Positions 23,418-32,097 of a DNA stretch of 33,179 nt are shown in pieces (position 1 is the stretch's first letter; each line of letters starts with the position of its first letter). The notes beneath the pieces were generated by a model. It was not told where the DNA came from. It searched no databases and was given only the letters and a program-made list of their open reading frames with translations. This DNA comes from Candidatus Paralachnospira avium (GTDB lineage: Bacteria; Bacillota; Clostridia; Lachnospirales; Lachnospiraceae): positions 1-33,179 of the forward strand of contig CAJFUL010000059.1 in assembly GCA_904420245.1 (NCBI GenBank). Reading direction: 5' to 3'. Both the position numbers and the translations under genes were made by a program.

Positions 23418-26075
23418 ATGGCAAAAATGAGAGTACATGAGTTGGCGAAGGAGTTAGATAAAAACAATAAAGATATACTGGATGTGCTTCAGGCGAACGG
23501 CGTCAACGTTCAGAGCCCCTTGAGCGTCATCGACGAAGGGCAGGCCGATATGGTGAGGCGGGCTTACGCGCCGCCGGCTCCGCCCAAGGAGGAGCCCAAG
23601 GCAGAGGCGGCCGCGCCTAAAAAGCGGATCACGGCCGTATTCCGTTCCCAGAACAGCTCCCAGGCAGGGAAGGGGAAGGGCGGCGCCCGTCCGGCAGGTC
23701 CCAGACGCCCCGGAGCTCCGGGACGTCCCGGAGTGCCGGGACAGCCGGGCAGGCCCGGACGTCCTGTAGGTCCCAAGCCTGCCATGAAGCCGGCGCCTGC
23801 GGCGGAGACCCAGGAAGCGGCAAAGAAGCCGGAAGAAAAGCCGGAGATGAAGGCGCAGGCGGCAGCTCCGTCCGGAAGGCCCGAGAGAAGCGGCCAGGAG
23901 GCGCAGAGAGGACGCGGACAGCGCCCTGCGGAAGGCGGCCAGAGGAGCGCCGATGGAGGCCGCAGGCCTTCCGGAGACAACAGGAATTCCCGGCCGGCCG
24001 GCCAGGGACGTCCCGGCGGACGCGGTCCTTCTGACGGAAGAAACGGAGGCCAGAGAGGGGCTGAGGGGAACCGCAGGCCTTCCGGCGACAGGAACGCCCA
24101 GGGCGGCAGCAGGAACGGCCGCAGAGGAGGCGGCTTCGCCGTTCCGGCTCCCGGTCTGGACAGCACCCAGAAGAACCAGGGCAAGCAGAAGCAGAAGACC
24201 GGCGGCCGTCAGGGCAATAAATACGAGAAGAAAGAAGAAGATTTCGAGAAGAAATCCGGAAAGCGCGGCATGAAGGCTCCCGTGAAGCCTCCTGTGAAGC
24301 CTCAGGAGCCTGCCGTGGAGGAGATCAAGACCATCGTGCTGCCGGAGACGCTGACCATCAAGGAACTGGCAGACAAGATGAAGCTCCAGCCCTCCGCCAT
24401 CGTGAAGAAGCTGTTCATGCAGGGCAAGATCGTGACCATCAACCAGGAGATCGACTACGATACGGCAGAGGAGATCGCCATGGAGTTCGACGTCCTTTGC
24501 GAGAAAGAAGTAAAGGTCAATGTGATCGAGGAGCTCCTCAAGGATACGGAAGATCCGGAGGATACGCTGGTCCCCCGTCCGCCGGTGGTGTGCGTCATGG
24601 GCCACGTCGATCATGGAAAGACCTCCCTGCTGGATGCGATCCGCCAGACCAACGTGATCGCCAAGGAAGCCGGAGGCATCACCCAGCATATCGGCGCTTC
24701 CGTGGTGGAGGCAGGCGGCCAGAAGATCACATTCCTGGATACGCCCGGCCATGAAGCCTTTACGGCCATGAGGATGAGAGGGGCCCAGGCCACGGATATC
24801 GCGATCCTGGTGGTGGCCGCCGACGACGGCGTGATGCCCCAGACCATAGAAGCCATCAACCACGCCAAGGCCGCCGGAGTGGAGATCATCGTGGCGGTCA
24901 ACAAGATCGACAAGCCCAGCGCCAATGTGGATCGGGTGAAGCAGGAACTGGCAGAGCATGAGCTGGTGCCGGAAGACTGGGGCGGGAGCACCATCTTTGT
25001 GCCGGTATCCGCCCATACGAAGGAAGGGATCGATACTCTTCTGGAGATGATCCTTCTGACCGCCGAGGTGAAGGAGCTGAAGGCAAATCCCAACCGCCGC
25101 GCCAGAGGCCTTGTGATCGAGGCCGAGCTGGACCGGGGCAAGGGACCTGTGGCCACTATCCTGGTGCAGAAGGGAACGCTCCATGTGGGAGACGCCATCG
25201 CGGCCGGCCCCTGCCATGGCCGCGTCAGGGCCATGATGGACGACAAGGGACGCCGAGTGAAGGAGGCAGGTCCTTCCACTCCTGTGGAGATCCTGGGCCT
25301 CAACGACGTGCCGGCTGCCGGAGAGATCTTCGTATCTCCCGAGACCGAGAAGGAAGCCAGGAGCTTCTCCGAGACCTTTATCTCCGAGGGCCGTACGAAG
25401 CTTCTGGACGATACGAAGACGAAGATGTCCCTGGATGATCTGTTCAGTCAGATCCAGGCAGGCAACGTCAAGGAGCTGGATCTCATCATCAAGGCCGATG
25501 TGCAGGGATCTGTGGAGGCCGTGAAGCAGAGCTTGATGAAGCTTTCCAATGACGAAGTAGTGGTGAAGGTGATCCACGGCGGCGTCGGCGCCATCAATGA
25601 GTCCGACGTGAGCCTGGCTTCCGCATCCAACGCCATCATCATCGGCTTCAATGTGCGTCCGGATGCCACGGCGAAATCTGTGGCGGAGCGGGAAAAGGTG
25701 GATATCCGCCTGTACCGTGTCATTTACCAGGCCATCGAGGACGTGGAGGCCGCCATGAAGGGTATGCTGGATCCTGTCTATGAAGAGCAGGTGATCGGCC
25801 ACGCCATCGTCCGCCAGCTGTTCAAGGCCTCCGGTGTCGGGACCATCGCCGGTTCCTATGTGACGGACGGCAAGTTCCAGAGGAACTGCAAGATCCGCAT
25901 CACCAGAGAGGGCGAGCAGATCTATGAAGGCGCCCTGGCTTCCCTGAAGAGATTCAAGGACGACGTGAAAGAAGTGGCCAAGGGCTTTGAATGTGGGTTC
26001 GTATTTGAGAATTTCAACGATGTAAAAGAGGACGATATGGTCGAGGCTTACATCATGGTGGAGGTTCCCAGGTAG
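23418..26075 (+). CDS. infB: Translation initiation factor IF-2
   Basis: A GTPase that brings initiator tRNA to the 30S subunit and promotes subunit joining. 885 residues. The N-terminal IF2N motif ([21 protein letters not shown]) is followed by a ~200-residue low-complexity linker, a second IF2N-like segment ([21 protein letters not shown]), the G domain with GHVDHGKTS (G395-K401-T402), [12 protein letters not shown] and SAH, then domains II-IV ending in [15 protein letters not shown] 23418 lies eight bases after GGAGGT. The linker has a collagen-like G-x-P run ([19 protein letters not shown]) and an RGG-like Arg/Gly region. Confidence 0.98.
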   Translation: MAKMRVHELAKELDKNNKDILDVLQANGVNVQSPLSVIDEGQADMVRRAYAPPAPPKEEPKAEAAAPKKRITAVFRSQNSSQAGKGKGGARPAGPRRPGAPGRPGVPGQPGRPGRPVGPKPAMKPAPAAETQEAAKKPEEKPEMKAQAAAPSGRPERSGQEAQRGRGQRPAEGGQRSADGGRRPSGDNRNSRPAGQGRPGGRGPSDGRNGGQRGAEGNRRPSGDRNAQGGSRNGRRGGGFAVPAPGLDSTQKNQGKQKQKTGGRQGNKYEKKEEDFEKKSGKRGMKAPVKPPVKPQEPAVEEIKTIVLPETLTIKELADKMKLQPSAIVKKLFMQGKIVTINQEIDYDTAEEIAMEFDVLCEKEVKVNVIEELLKDTEDPEDTLVPRPPVVCVMGHVDHGKTSLLDAIRQTNVIAKEAGGITQHIGASVVEAGGQKITFLDTPGHEAFTAMRMRGAQATDIAILVVAADDGVMPQTIEAINHAKAAGVEIIVAVNKIDKPSANVDRVKQELAEHELVPEDWGGSTIFVPVSAHTKEGIDTLLEMILLTAEVKELKANPNRRARGLVIEAELDRGKGPVATILVQKGTLHVGDAIAAGPCHGRVRAMMDDKGRRVKEAGPSTPVEILGLNDVPAAGEIFVSPETEKEARSFSETFISEGRTKLLDDTKTKMSLDDLFSQIQAGNVKELDLIIKADVQGSVEAVKQSLMKLSNDEVVVKVIHGGVGAINESDVSLASASNAIIIGFNVRPDATAKSVAEREKVDIRLYRVIYQAIEDVEAAMKGMLDPVYEEQVIGHAIVRQLFKASGVGTIAGSYVTDGKFQRNCKIRITREGEQIYEGALASLKRFKDDVKEVAKGFECGFVFENFNDVKEDDMVEAYIMVEVPR

Positions 26076-26096
26076 AGCCCGGAAGGATGTGTGAAT

Positions 26097-26471
26097 ATGC
26101 GCAAAAACAGCATTAAAAATATCCGTATCAACAGTGAGGTACAAAAGGAGCTCAGCAATATCATCCGGACAGAGGTCAAGGACCCCAGGATCCACCCCAT
26201 GACCACCGTGGTGGCGGTGGAGGTGGCGCCGGATCTGAAAAGCTGCAAGGCGTATATCAGCGTGCTGGGCAGTGAGGAGGAGGCCAGAGAGACGCTGGCG
26301 GGCTTGAAGAGCGGAGAGGGATACATCCGCCGGGCCCTGGCGTCCTCGGTCAATCTGAGGAATACGCCGGAGATCACGTTTATCCTGGACCAGTCCATCG
26401 AGTACGGCGTCCATATGAGCAGGCTCATCGACGACGTGATGGGAGACCGGGAGGAAGAGACGGAAGAATAA
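26097..26471 (+). CDS. rbfA: 30S ribosome-binding factor RbfA
   Basis: Binds immature 30S subunits and helps process the 5' end of 16S rRNA; needed in the cold in several species. 124 residues, a single KH-type fold: INSEVQKELSNIIRTEVKDPRI, VAVEVAPDLKSCKAYISVLG and PEITFILDQSIEYGVHMSRLID are all standard. ATG 26097 is nine bases after GGAAGGA; the in-frame GTG 26091 is only three bases from that site. Directly after infB; there is no ylxP between them as there is in B. subtilis. Confidence 0.96.
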   Translation: MRKNSIKNIRINSEVQKELSNIIRTEVKDPRIHPMTTVVAVEVAPDLKSCKAYISVLGSEEEARETLAGLKSGEGYIRRALASSVNLRNTPEITFILDQSIEYGVHMSRLIDDVMGDREEETEE

Positions 26472-26488
26472 GACAGAAAGGAGCGTAT

Positions 26489-27454
26489 ATGGAAACCATA
26501 AAGGAAATTCTTATGCAGGCAGAAAATGCGGCCATACTGGGACATATCCGGCCGGATGGGGACTGTGTCGGCTCCTGCCTGGGACTGAAAAATTATCTGG
26601 CGGCCACGGCTCCGCAGCTGAAGGTGCAGGTTTATCTGGAAGAGTTCCCGGAGGCCTTCCGTTTCCTCAAAGGGGCCGATGAGGTCAGCCATGAGCCGGA
26701 GGACGGCAATGTATACGATCTTTGCATCGTGCTGGATGCCAGCGACCGGGAGCGGCTGGGCGCCTTCGACGGCTATTTTGCCCATGCCGGGAGGACGGTC
26801 TGCATCGATCATCATATCACCAATACCGGTTTTGCCCAGACCACCCATGTGTGTCCGGAGCGCAGCGCCACCAGCGAAGTCCTGTTCACGCTGATGGAGG
26901 AGGACGCCATCGACGAGGCCGCGGCGGAGTGTCTGTATATGGGCATCGTCCATGATACGGGAGTTTTCAAGCACTCCAATACGTCCGGCGAGACCATGCG
27001 GATCGCCGGGCGGCTGATGGAGAAGGGGATCCCCTTCTCCCGGATCATCGACAGCACCTTTTATGAAAAGACCTACCGTCAGAACCAGCTTTTGGGAAGG
27101 GCGCTGATGGAGAGCGTGCTGTTCATGAACGGGTTCTGCATCTTTTCCGCCTTCCGCCAGAAGACCATGGAATTTTATCAGGCGGATCCCAAGGATTTCG
27201 ACGGGATCATAGACCAGCTCCGGGTGACGAAGGGCGTGGAGTGCGCCATCTTCCTGTATGAGACGGCGTCCTCGGAGTACAAGGTCAGTATGCGGTCCAA
27301 TAAGATCGTGGATGTCAGCAAGATCGCGGCATACTTCGGCGGCGGCGGCCATGTGCGGGCGGCCGGCTGCACCATGGCGGGCAGCGTGTATGACGTGCTC
27401 AACAATCTCTCCCGCCATATCGAAGCGCAGCTTTTGGAAGCAGGAGTCCTCTGA
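26489..27454 (+). CDS. nrnA: DHH/DHHA1 phosphoesterase NrnA (oligoribonuclease / pAp phosphatase)
   Basis: Degrades very short RNAs and dephosphorylates 3'-phosphoadenosine 5'-phosphate in the characterised B. subtilis enzyme. 321 residues. The DHH domain has metal ligands His19, Asp23 and Asp25 (GHIRPDGDCVGS), an LDASD motif, Asp107-His108-His109 (CIDHHITNT) and the HDTGVFKH segment; the C-terminal DHHA1 domain carries GGGGHVRAAGCTM. The ribosome site is AAAGGAG. The position between rbfA and truB is usual in clostridia; the stop and the truB start are two bases apart. Confidence 0.95.
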   Translation: METIKEILMQAENAAILGHIRPDGDCVGSCLGLKNYLAATAPQLKVQVYLEEFPEAFRFLKGADEVSHEPEDGNVYDLCIVLDASDRERLGAFDGYFAHAGRTVCIDHHITNTGFAQTTHVCPERSATSEVLFTLMEEDAIDEAAAECLYMGIVHDTGVFKHSNTSGETMRIAGRLMEKGIPFSRIIDSTFYEKTYRQNQLLGRALMESVLFMNGFCIFSAFRQKTMEFYQADPKDFDGIIDQLRVTKGVECAIFLYETASSEYKVSMRSNKIVDVSKIAAYFGGGGHVRAAGCTMAGSVYDVLNNLSRHIEAQLLEAGVL

Positions 27455-27456
27455 TC

Positions 27457-28365
27457 ATGGATGGAATATTGAATGTATATAAGGAGCGGGGCTTTACCTC
27501 CCACGATGTGGTGGCGAAGCTCCGCGGTATTTTGAAACAGAAAAAGATCGGCCATACCGGGACTCTAGATCCGGACGCGGAAGGCGTACTTCCCGTATGC
27601 CTGGGGAAAGCCACCAAGGTATGCAGCCTGCTCACCGACAGCGGCAAGACTTACCGGGCCGTGCTGCTTCTGGGGCGGGAGACCGATACCCAGGATATTT
27701 CCGGACGGATCCTTTCCGAGAGGGAGGTATCCGTGGAGGAAAGCCGGGTCAGGGAGGTGGCGGAGAGTTTCGTGGGACGCTACGACCAGATCCCGCCCAT
27801 GTACTCCGCTCTGAAAGTGGACGGCAGGAAGCTCTATGAGCTGGCCAGGCAGGGGAAAGAAGTGGAGAGAAAGCCCAGGACCGTGGAGATCTACGGCATC
27901 ACCATAGAGTCGGTGGAGCTGCCCCGGGTCACGATGACCGTCTCCTGTTCCAAGGGCACATATATCCGGACGCTCTGCCATGACATTGGACAGACCCTGG
28001 GATGCGGAGGCTGCATGGAGCGGCTGGTGCGCACCAGGGCCGCCGGTTTTTCGGCGGAGGATGCCCTGACGCTGGATCAGATCGAGGGCCTGCGGGACGA
28101 AGGCAGGCTGGAGGAGGTCCTGGTGCCGGTGGACGCTCTGTTTTCCCAGTATCCGGCTTATGTGCCGGAGGAGGGAGCGCAGAGATTTTTGCAGAATGGA
28201 AATCCTCTGGAGGTATCCTGGCTGGCCGGACGGGACGGAAGCGGGACGCCTGAGGCAGGAGGCATCATACGGGTATACGGCAGCGATGGAAATTTTGCCG
28301 GGTTATATGAATATGACGGGGAGACAGGCCGGTTTCGGCCGAAGAAGCTGTTCTTCCTGTCATAG
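27457..28365 (+). CDS. truB: tRNA pseudouridine-55 synthase TruB
   Basis: Makes pseudouridine at position 55 of the T-loop of tRNAs. 302 residues. The N-terminal GILNVYKERGFTSHDVVAKL and the catalytic motif HTGTLDPDAEGVLPVCLGKATK (Asp38) are unmistakable; RYDQIPPMYSALKVDGRKLYELAR, CSKGTYIRTLCHDIG and the C-terminal PUA-like region (ending FRPKKLF) follow. Starts two bases after nrnA; the ribosome site GCAGGAG lies in the nrnA end. ribF begins 16 bases after the stop. Confidence 0.98.
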   Translation: MDGILNVYKERGFTSHDVVAKLRGILKQKKIGHTGTLDPDAEGVLPVCLGKATKVCSLLTDSGKTYRAVLLLGRETDTQDISGRILSEREVSVEESRVREVAESFVGRYDQIPPMYSALKVDGRKLYELARQGKEVERKPRTVEIYGITIESVELPRVTMTVSCSKGTYIRTLCHDIGQTLGCGGCMERLVRTRAAGFSAEDALTLDQIEGLRDEGRLEEVLVPVDALFSQYPAYVPEEGAQRFLQNGNPLEVSWLAGRDGSGTPEAGGIIRVYGSDGNFAGLYEYDGETGRFRPKKLFFLS

Positions 28366-28381
28366 GACGGAGGAAATGCAG

Positions 28382-29326
28382 ATGGAACTGATCACCGGAC
28401 AGACAGAGCTTTTTACGGACTGCCGGACGGCAGTGGCATTGGGGAAATTCGACGGGATCCACCGGGGACATCAAAAGCTGATCCGGGAGCTTTTCCGGGA
28501 CAAAGAGGAAGATGAGAAAGCCGTGGTCTTTACGTTCCAGAGACCGCCGGGAACATTCCTGTCCGGGAAGCCGGGCCAGGTCCTTTTGACGAAGGAAGAA
28601 AAGAGAAGGCATATGGCGGAGCTGGGCGTGGATACGATGATCGAATATCCCTTTACGGAGGCGGTCTGCCATATGGAGCCGGAGGCTTTCGTGGAGGAGA
28701 TCCTGGTCAGGGGCCTCCATGTAAAGAAGATCGCGGCCGGACCGGACTTCGGATTCGGCTACCGGCGCCGGGGAAACGCAGAGCTTCTGGAGAAGTTGGC
28801 TCCCCGGTACGGATATGAAGTGAAGATCATCGAAAAGGAGCGGGCAGCCGACGGGAGAGAGATCAGCAGCACTTTGATCCGGGAAGAGCTGGCCGCCGGA
28901 AATATGGAGCTTGTCAATGCGCTTTTGGGGTATCCGTTTTCTGTGTGGGGAAAGGTGGTCCATGGAAACCATCTGGGCCGGACCTTTGGGATGCCCACCA
29001 TCAACCAGATCCCCGAGAAGGAAAAACTCCTGCCGCCCAACGGAGTTTACGCCTCGGTGGTGAAGCTCGGCGGCCAGAGCTACCAGGCCGTCACCAATGT
29101 GGGATATAAGCCCACCATAGCGGGAGAATATCCCAGGGGAGTGGAGACCTATATTTTCGGCTTCGATAAGGATGTGTACGGCCGGACGGCCCAGGTGCAG
29201 CTGCTCCACTATCAGAGGCAGGAGCGGAAGTTCCCGTCGGCGGAAGAGCTGAAGGCCCAGCTGGCCAGGGACGGGGAAGAGAGCCGGATGTATTTCAGGG
29301 CGCATCCGGAGCTGGCGGATATGTAA
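28382..29326 (+). CDS. ribF: Bifunctional riboflavin kinase / FAD synthetase
   Basis: Converts riboflavin to FMN and FMN to FAD. 314 residues. The N-terminal nucleotidyltransferase domain has VALGKFDGIHRGHQKLI (HxGH at 27-30), TFQRPPGTFL, GPDFGFGYRRRGN and ISSTLIREEL; the C-terminal flavokinase domain has GKVVHGNHLGRTFGMPTIN, PPNGVYAS and NVGYKPT. Start ATG 28382, eight bases after ACGGAGG; ATG 28376 is too close to it. No FMN riboswitch is seen upstream, as expected for an operon-internal gene. Confidence 0.97.
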   Translation: MELITGQTELFTDCRTAVALGKFDGIHRGHQKLIRELFRDKEEDEKAVVFTFQRPPGTFLSGKPGQVLLTKEEKRRHMAELGVDTMIEYPFTEAVCHMEPEAFVEEILVRGLHVKKIAAGPDFGFGYRRRGNAELLEKLAPRYGYEVKIIEKERAADGREISSTLIREELAAGNMELVNALLGYPFSVWGKVVHGNHLGRTFGMPTINQIPEKEKLLPPNGVYASVVKLGGQSYQAVTNVGYKPTIAGEYPRGVETYIFGFDKDVYGRTAQVQLLHYQRQERKFPSAEELKAQLARDGEESRMYFRAHPELADM

Positions 29327-29356
29327 AAAAACTTTACGATCCGGGGAAAATACAGG

Positions 29357-29385
29357 TTTACAATTATATTGGCATATGTTATACT
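29357..29385 (+). promoter_or_regulatory. Promoter of rpsO
   Basis: -35 TTTACA (29357-29362), 17 bp, -10 TATACT (29380-29385), immediately after ribF. It gives an ~85-nt leader before rpsO. Confidence 0.75.
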
Positions 29386-29391
29386 GTTTTG

Positions 29392-29475
29392 GTATGAAAC
29401 TGCGCCGTTGCTCAGCATTTGGAAGCTCCAGCCAGTGCCGGGTATCTGGTGTGAATGAGAAAAGGAGGAAGCAGT
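29392..29475 (+). promoter_or_regulatory. rpsO leader, possible S15 autoregulatory region
   Basis: An 84-nt untranslated leader with several short complementary blocks (for example TTGGA/TCCAG and CCAG/CTGG) just upstream of AAAGGAGG. S15 is known to repress its own translation through structurally diverse leaders in other bacteria; whether this leader binds S15 is only inferred from its position and length. Confidence 0.3.
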
Positions 29476-29742
29476 ATGATTTCTAAGGAAAAGAAAGCAG
29501 AGATCATCGCGGCATACGGCCGCAAGGAGGGAGATACAGGTTCTCCCGAGGTACAGATCGCAATCCTGACTGAGAGGATCGCAGAGCTGACCGCACATCT
29601 TAAGGACAATCCCAAGGATCACCATTCCAGACGTGGCCTTCTGAAGATGGTAGGACAGAGGCGTGGCCTTCTGGATTACCTGAAGAGGAATGATATTGAA
29701 GCATATCGTAATTTGATTGCCCGTCTTGGTATCAGAAAATAA
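29476..29742 (+). CDS. rpsO: 30S ribosomal protein S15
   Basis: A primary 16S rRNA-binding protein of the 30S platform and part of an intersubunit bridge. 88 residues: [31 protein letters not shown], then [24 protein letters not shown], and the C-terminal [12 protein letters not shown], all as in the family. The start is ATG 29476 behind AAAGGAGGA; a longer frame from 29455 would add seven residues not found in S15. It has its own promoter and a strong terminator, so it can be expressed apart from ribF and pnp. Confidence 0.98.
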   Translation: MISKEKKAEIIAAYGRKEGDTGSPEVQIAILTERIAELTAHLKDNPKDHHSRRGLLKMVGQRRGLLDYLKRNDIEAYRNLIARLGIRK

Positions 29743-29759
29743 TCGGAGCTTGGAAGCAG

Positions 29760-29790
29760 CAGGGTGGAGCAGTCTCCACCCTGTTTTTTT
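29760..29790 (+). terminator. Terminator between rpsO and pnp
   Basis: CAGGGTGGAG / CAGT / CTCCACCCTG, a 10-bp perfect stem followed by seven T. pnp must depend on read-through or on a promoter in 29791-29869; I see no convincing one. Confidence 0.95.
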
Positions 29791-29869
29791 CTCTGTGAGA
29801 CCGGAGGATTGGAAGCGGCCTGTCCGCTTCGCCGTAACTTGCTGACCGGCAGATATTGCAGTCGAGACC

Positions 29870-29904
29870 ACTGAAAAGCATAGGGAGGCCCTGTGTTTTT
29901 CAGT
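29870..29904 (+). promoter_or_regulatory. Long hairpin in the pnp leader
   Basis: ACTGAAAAGCATAGGG (29870-29885) pairs along all 16 positions (with G-U pairs) with CCCTGTGTTTTTCAGT (29889-29904); the loop is AGG. It ends 26 bases before the AAAGGAG ribosome site of pnp. It resembles the leader stem cut by RNase III in the E. coli pnp autoregulation system; a role here is inferred. A smaller hairpin, GAAGCGG/CCGCTTC, lies upstream (around 29811-29829). Confidence 0.7.
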
Positions 29905-29943
29905 AGTTTCGATATGGATTCTGCCATTGTAAAGGAGAATGAT

Positions 29944-32046
29944 ATGTACAAGAGTTTTTCAATGAAACTGGCCGGAAGGACCCTGACCGTGGATGTGGGG
30001 CGTGTGGCGGCCCAGGCCAATGGAGCGGCCTTCATGCACTATGGAGACACGGTGGTGCTTTCCACGGCGACGGCTTCCGACAAGCCCAGGGAAGGCATCG
30101 ATTTCTTCCCGCTGAGCGTGGAATTTGAGGAGAAGATGTACGCAGTGGGCAAGATCCCCGGCGGTTTCAATAAGAGAGAGGGAAAGGCTTCTGAGAACGC
30201 CATCCTGACGGCCAGGGTGATCGACAGGCCCATGCGTCCTCTGTTCCCCAAGGATTACAGGAACGACGTGACCCTGAACAATCTGGTGATGTCCGTGGAT
30301 CCGGAGTGCAGCCCGGAGCTTACGGCCATGCTGGGTTCCGCCATCGCCGTATCCATTTCCGACATTCCTTTTGACGGCCCCATCTCCGCTACCCAGGTGG
30401 GCATGATCGACGGGGAACTGATCTTCAACCCCACCGCCGCCCAAAAGAAGGTATCGGATATGGCCCTCACCGTGGCGTCCACCAGGGACAAGGTCATCAT
30501 GATCGAGGCCGGAGCCAATGAGGTGCCGGAGGATAAGATGATCGAGGCTATCTTCGCGGCCCACGACCTGAACCAGGAAGTCATCAAATTCATCGATACC
30601 ATCGTAGCGGAATGCGGAAAGCCCAAGCACAGCTATGAAAGCTGCGTGATCCCGGAAGAGCTCTGGGCCGATATGACCTCGGTGATCTCAGGCGAGGCCA
30701 TGGAAGAGGCTGTCTTCACCGATGTGAAGCAGGTACGGGAGGAGAATATCCGGAAGCTTTCGGAGCAGCTGGAAGAGCGGTATGCCGAGGAGCATCCCGA
30801 CTGGGTGCCCATCATCGGCGAAGCTCTGTATAATTATCAGAAGAAGACGGTCCGCAAGATGATCCTGAAGGATCATAAGAGACCTGACGGCAGGGCCATC
30901 GACCAGATCCGGCCTCTGGCGGCGGAGATCGACCTCCTTCCCAGGGCCCATGGCTCCGGCATGTTCACCAGGGGACAGACCCAGATCCTCAACGCCTGCA
31001 CGCTGGCGCCCCTGTCTGAGCGGCAGAAGCTGGACGGACTGGATGAAAATGAAACTTCCAAGAGATATATGCATCATTATAACTTCCCTTCCTATTCCGT
31101 AGGAGAGACGAAGCCCAGCAGAGGTCCGGGACGCCGTGAGATCGGCCATGGAGCTCTGGCGGAGAGGGCGCTGCTCCCGGTGCTTCCCAGCGAGGAGGAG
31201 TTCCCCTATGCCATCCGTACCGTCTCCGAGACGCTGGAGTCCAACGGCTCCACCTCCCAGGCCAGCGTATGCGCTTCTTCCCTGTCCCTGATGGCGGCAG
31301 GCGTGCCCATCAAGAGCGCGGTGGCAGGCATCTCCTGCGGTCTGGTGACGGGAGATACCGATGACGATTATATCGTTCTGACAGACATCCAGGGTCTGGA
31401 AGACTTCTTCGGCGATATGGACTTTAAGGTAGCCGGGACCCATAAGGGCATCACGGCCATCCAGATGGACATCAAGATCCACGGCTTGACCAGGCCCATC
31501 ATCGAGGAAGCCATCGCCAGGACCAGAGAAGCAAGGCTCTATATCCTGGATGAGGTCATGAAGCCGGTGATCGCGGAGCCCCGTCCTGAAGTGGGCAAAT
31601 ACGCTCCCAAGATCAGCCAGATCCATATCGATCCCACCAAGATCGGAGATGTGGTCGGCAAGCAGGGCAAGGTCATCAACAAGATCATCGAGGATACCGG
31701 CGTCAAGATCGACATCGAGGATGATGGTTCTGTTTCCATCTGCGGGACCGATAAGGAGATGATCGAGAAGGCCATCTCCATCATCAACCGCATCGTCAAC
31801 GATGTGGAGCCCGGTGAGATCATCACCGGCAAGGTGGTCCGGATCATGAACTTCGGCGCGTTTGTGGAACTGGCTCCCAATAAGGACGGCCTGATCCATA
31901 TTTCCAAGCTTTCCCAGAAGCGCGTGGCGAAGGTGGAAGACGTGGTCAATATCGGAGATGAAGTGACCGTCAAGGTACTGGAGATCGACCGGATGGGCAG
32001 GATCAACCTGAGCCTGAAGGATGTTCCCCAGGAGAGCGGAAAATAA
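29944..32046 (+). CDS. pnp: Polyribonucleotide nucleotidyltransferase (PNPase)
   Basis: A phosphorolytic 3'-5' exoribonuclease acting in mRNA decay and quality control; trimeric. 700 residues. First RNase PH-like domain (PGGFNKREGKASENAILTAR, DRPMRPLFPKDYRNDV), an alpha-helical linker, a second catalytic RNase PH domain (RAHGSGMFTRGQTQ, the MAAGVPIKSAVAGISCGLV and DIQGLEDFFGDMDFKVAGT motifs with catalytic aspartates), KH (IGDVVGKQGKVINKI) and S1 (GEIITGKVVRIMNFGAFVEL). ATG 29944 follows AAAGGAG; the frame is open upstream to 29893, but that part lies inside the leader hairpin. Placed after rpsO, as in many bacteria. Confidence 0.98.
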   Translation: MYKSFSMKLAGRTLTVDVGRVAAQANGAAFMHYGDTVVLSTATASDKPREGIDFFPLSVEFEEKMYAVGKIPGGFNKREGKASENAILTARVIDRPMRPLFPKDYRNDVTLNNLVMSVDPECSPELTAMLGSAIAVSISDIPFDGPISATQVGMIDGELIFNPTAAQKKVSDMALTVASTRDKVIMIEAGANEVPEDKMIEAIFAAHDLNQEVIKFIDTIVAECGKPKHSYESCVIPEELWADMTSVISGEAMEEAVFTDVKQVREENIRKLSEQLEERYAEEHPDWVPIIGEALYNYQKKTVRKMILKDHKRPDGRAIDQIRPLAAEIDLLPRAHGSGMFTRGQTQILNACTLAPLSERQKLDGLDENETSKRYMHHYNFPSYSVGETKPSRGPGRREIGHGALAERALLPVLPSEEEFPYAIRTVSETLESNGSTSQASVCASSLSLMAAGVPIKSAVAGISCGLVTGDTDDDYIVLTDIQGLEDFFGDMDFKVAGTHKGITAIQMDIKIHGLTRPIIEEAIARTREARLYILDEVMKPVIAEPRPEVGKYAPKISQIHIDPTKIGDVVGKQGKVINKIIEDTGVKIDIEDDGSVSICGTDKEMIEKAISIINRIVNDVEPGEIITGKVVRIMNFGAFVELAPNKDGLIHISKLSQKRVAKVEDVVNIGDEVTVKVLEIDRMGRINLSLKDVPQESGK

Positions 32047-32062
32047 AGAAAAGACCGGAGGA

Positions 32063-32097
32063 GGGCCGCCGTATGCAGTCAGCATACGGCGGCCCTT
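32063..32097. terminator. Bidirectional terminator between pnp and the DUF5688 gene
   Basis: GGGCCGCCGTATGC (32063-32076) and GCATACGGCGGCCC (32082-32095), a 14-bp perfect stem. On the plus strand only TT follows; on the minus strand the stem is followed by a T-rich stretch (complement of 32041-32055), so it may work best for the minus-strand gene. Confidence 0.75.

Noticed and set aside
23454-26414. 986-codon minus-strand frame opposite infB
   Set aside because: Antisense shadow caused by the codon bias of infB; the plus strand encodes an intact IF-2.
29893-29943. 17-codon N-terminal extension of pnp from GTG 29893
   Set aside because: It would start inside the leader hairpin and lacks a ribosome site; PNPase proteins normally begin at the MYKSFSM-type segment.
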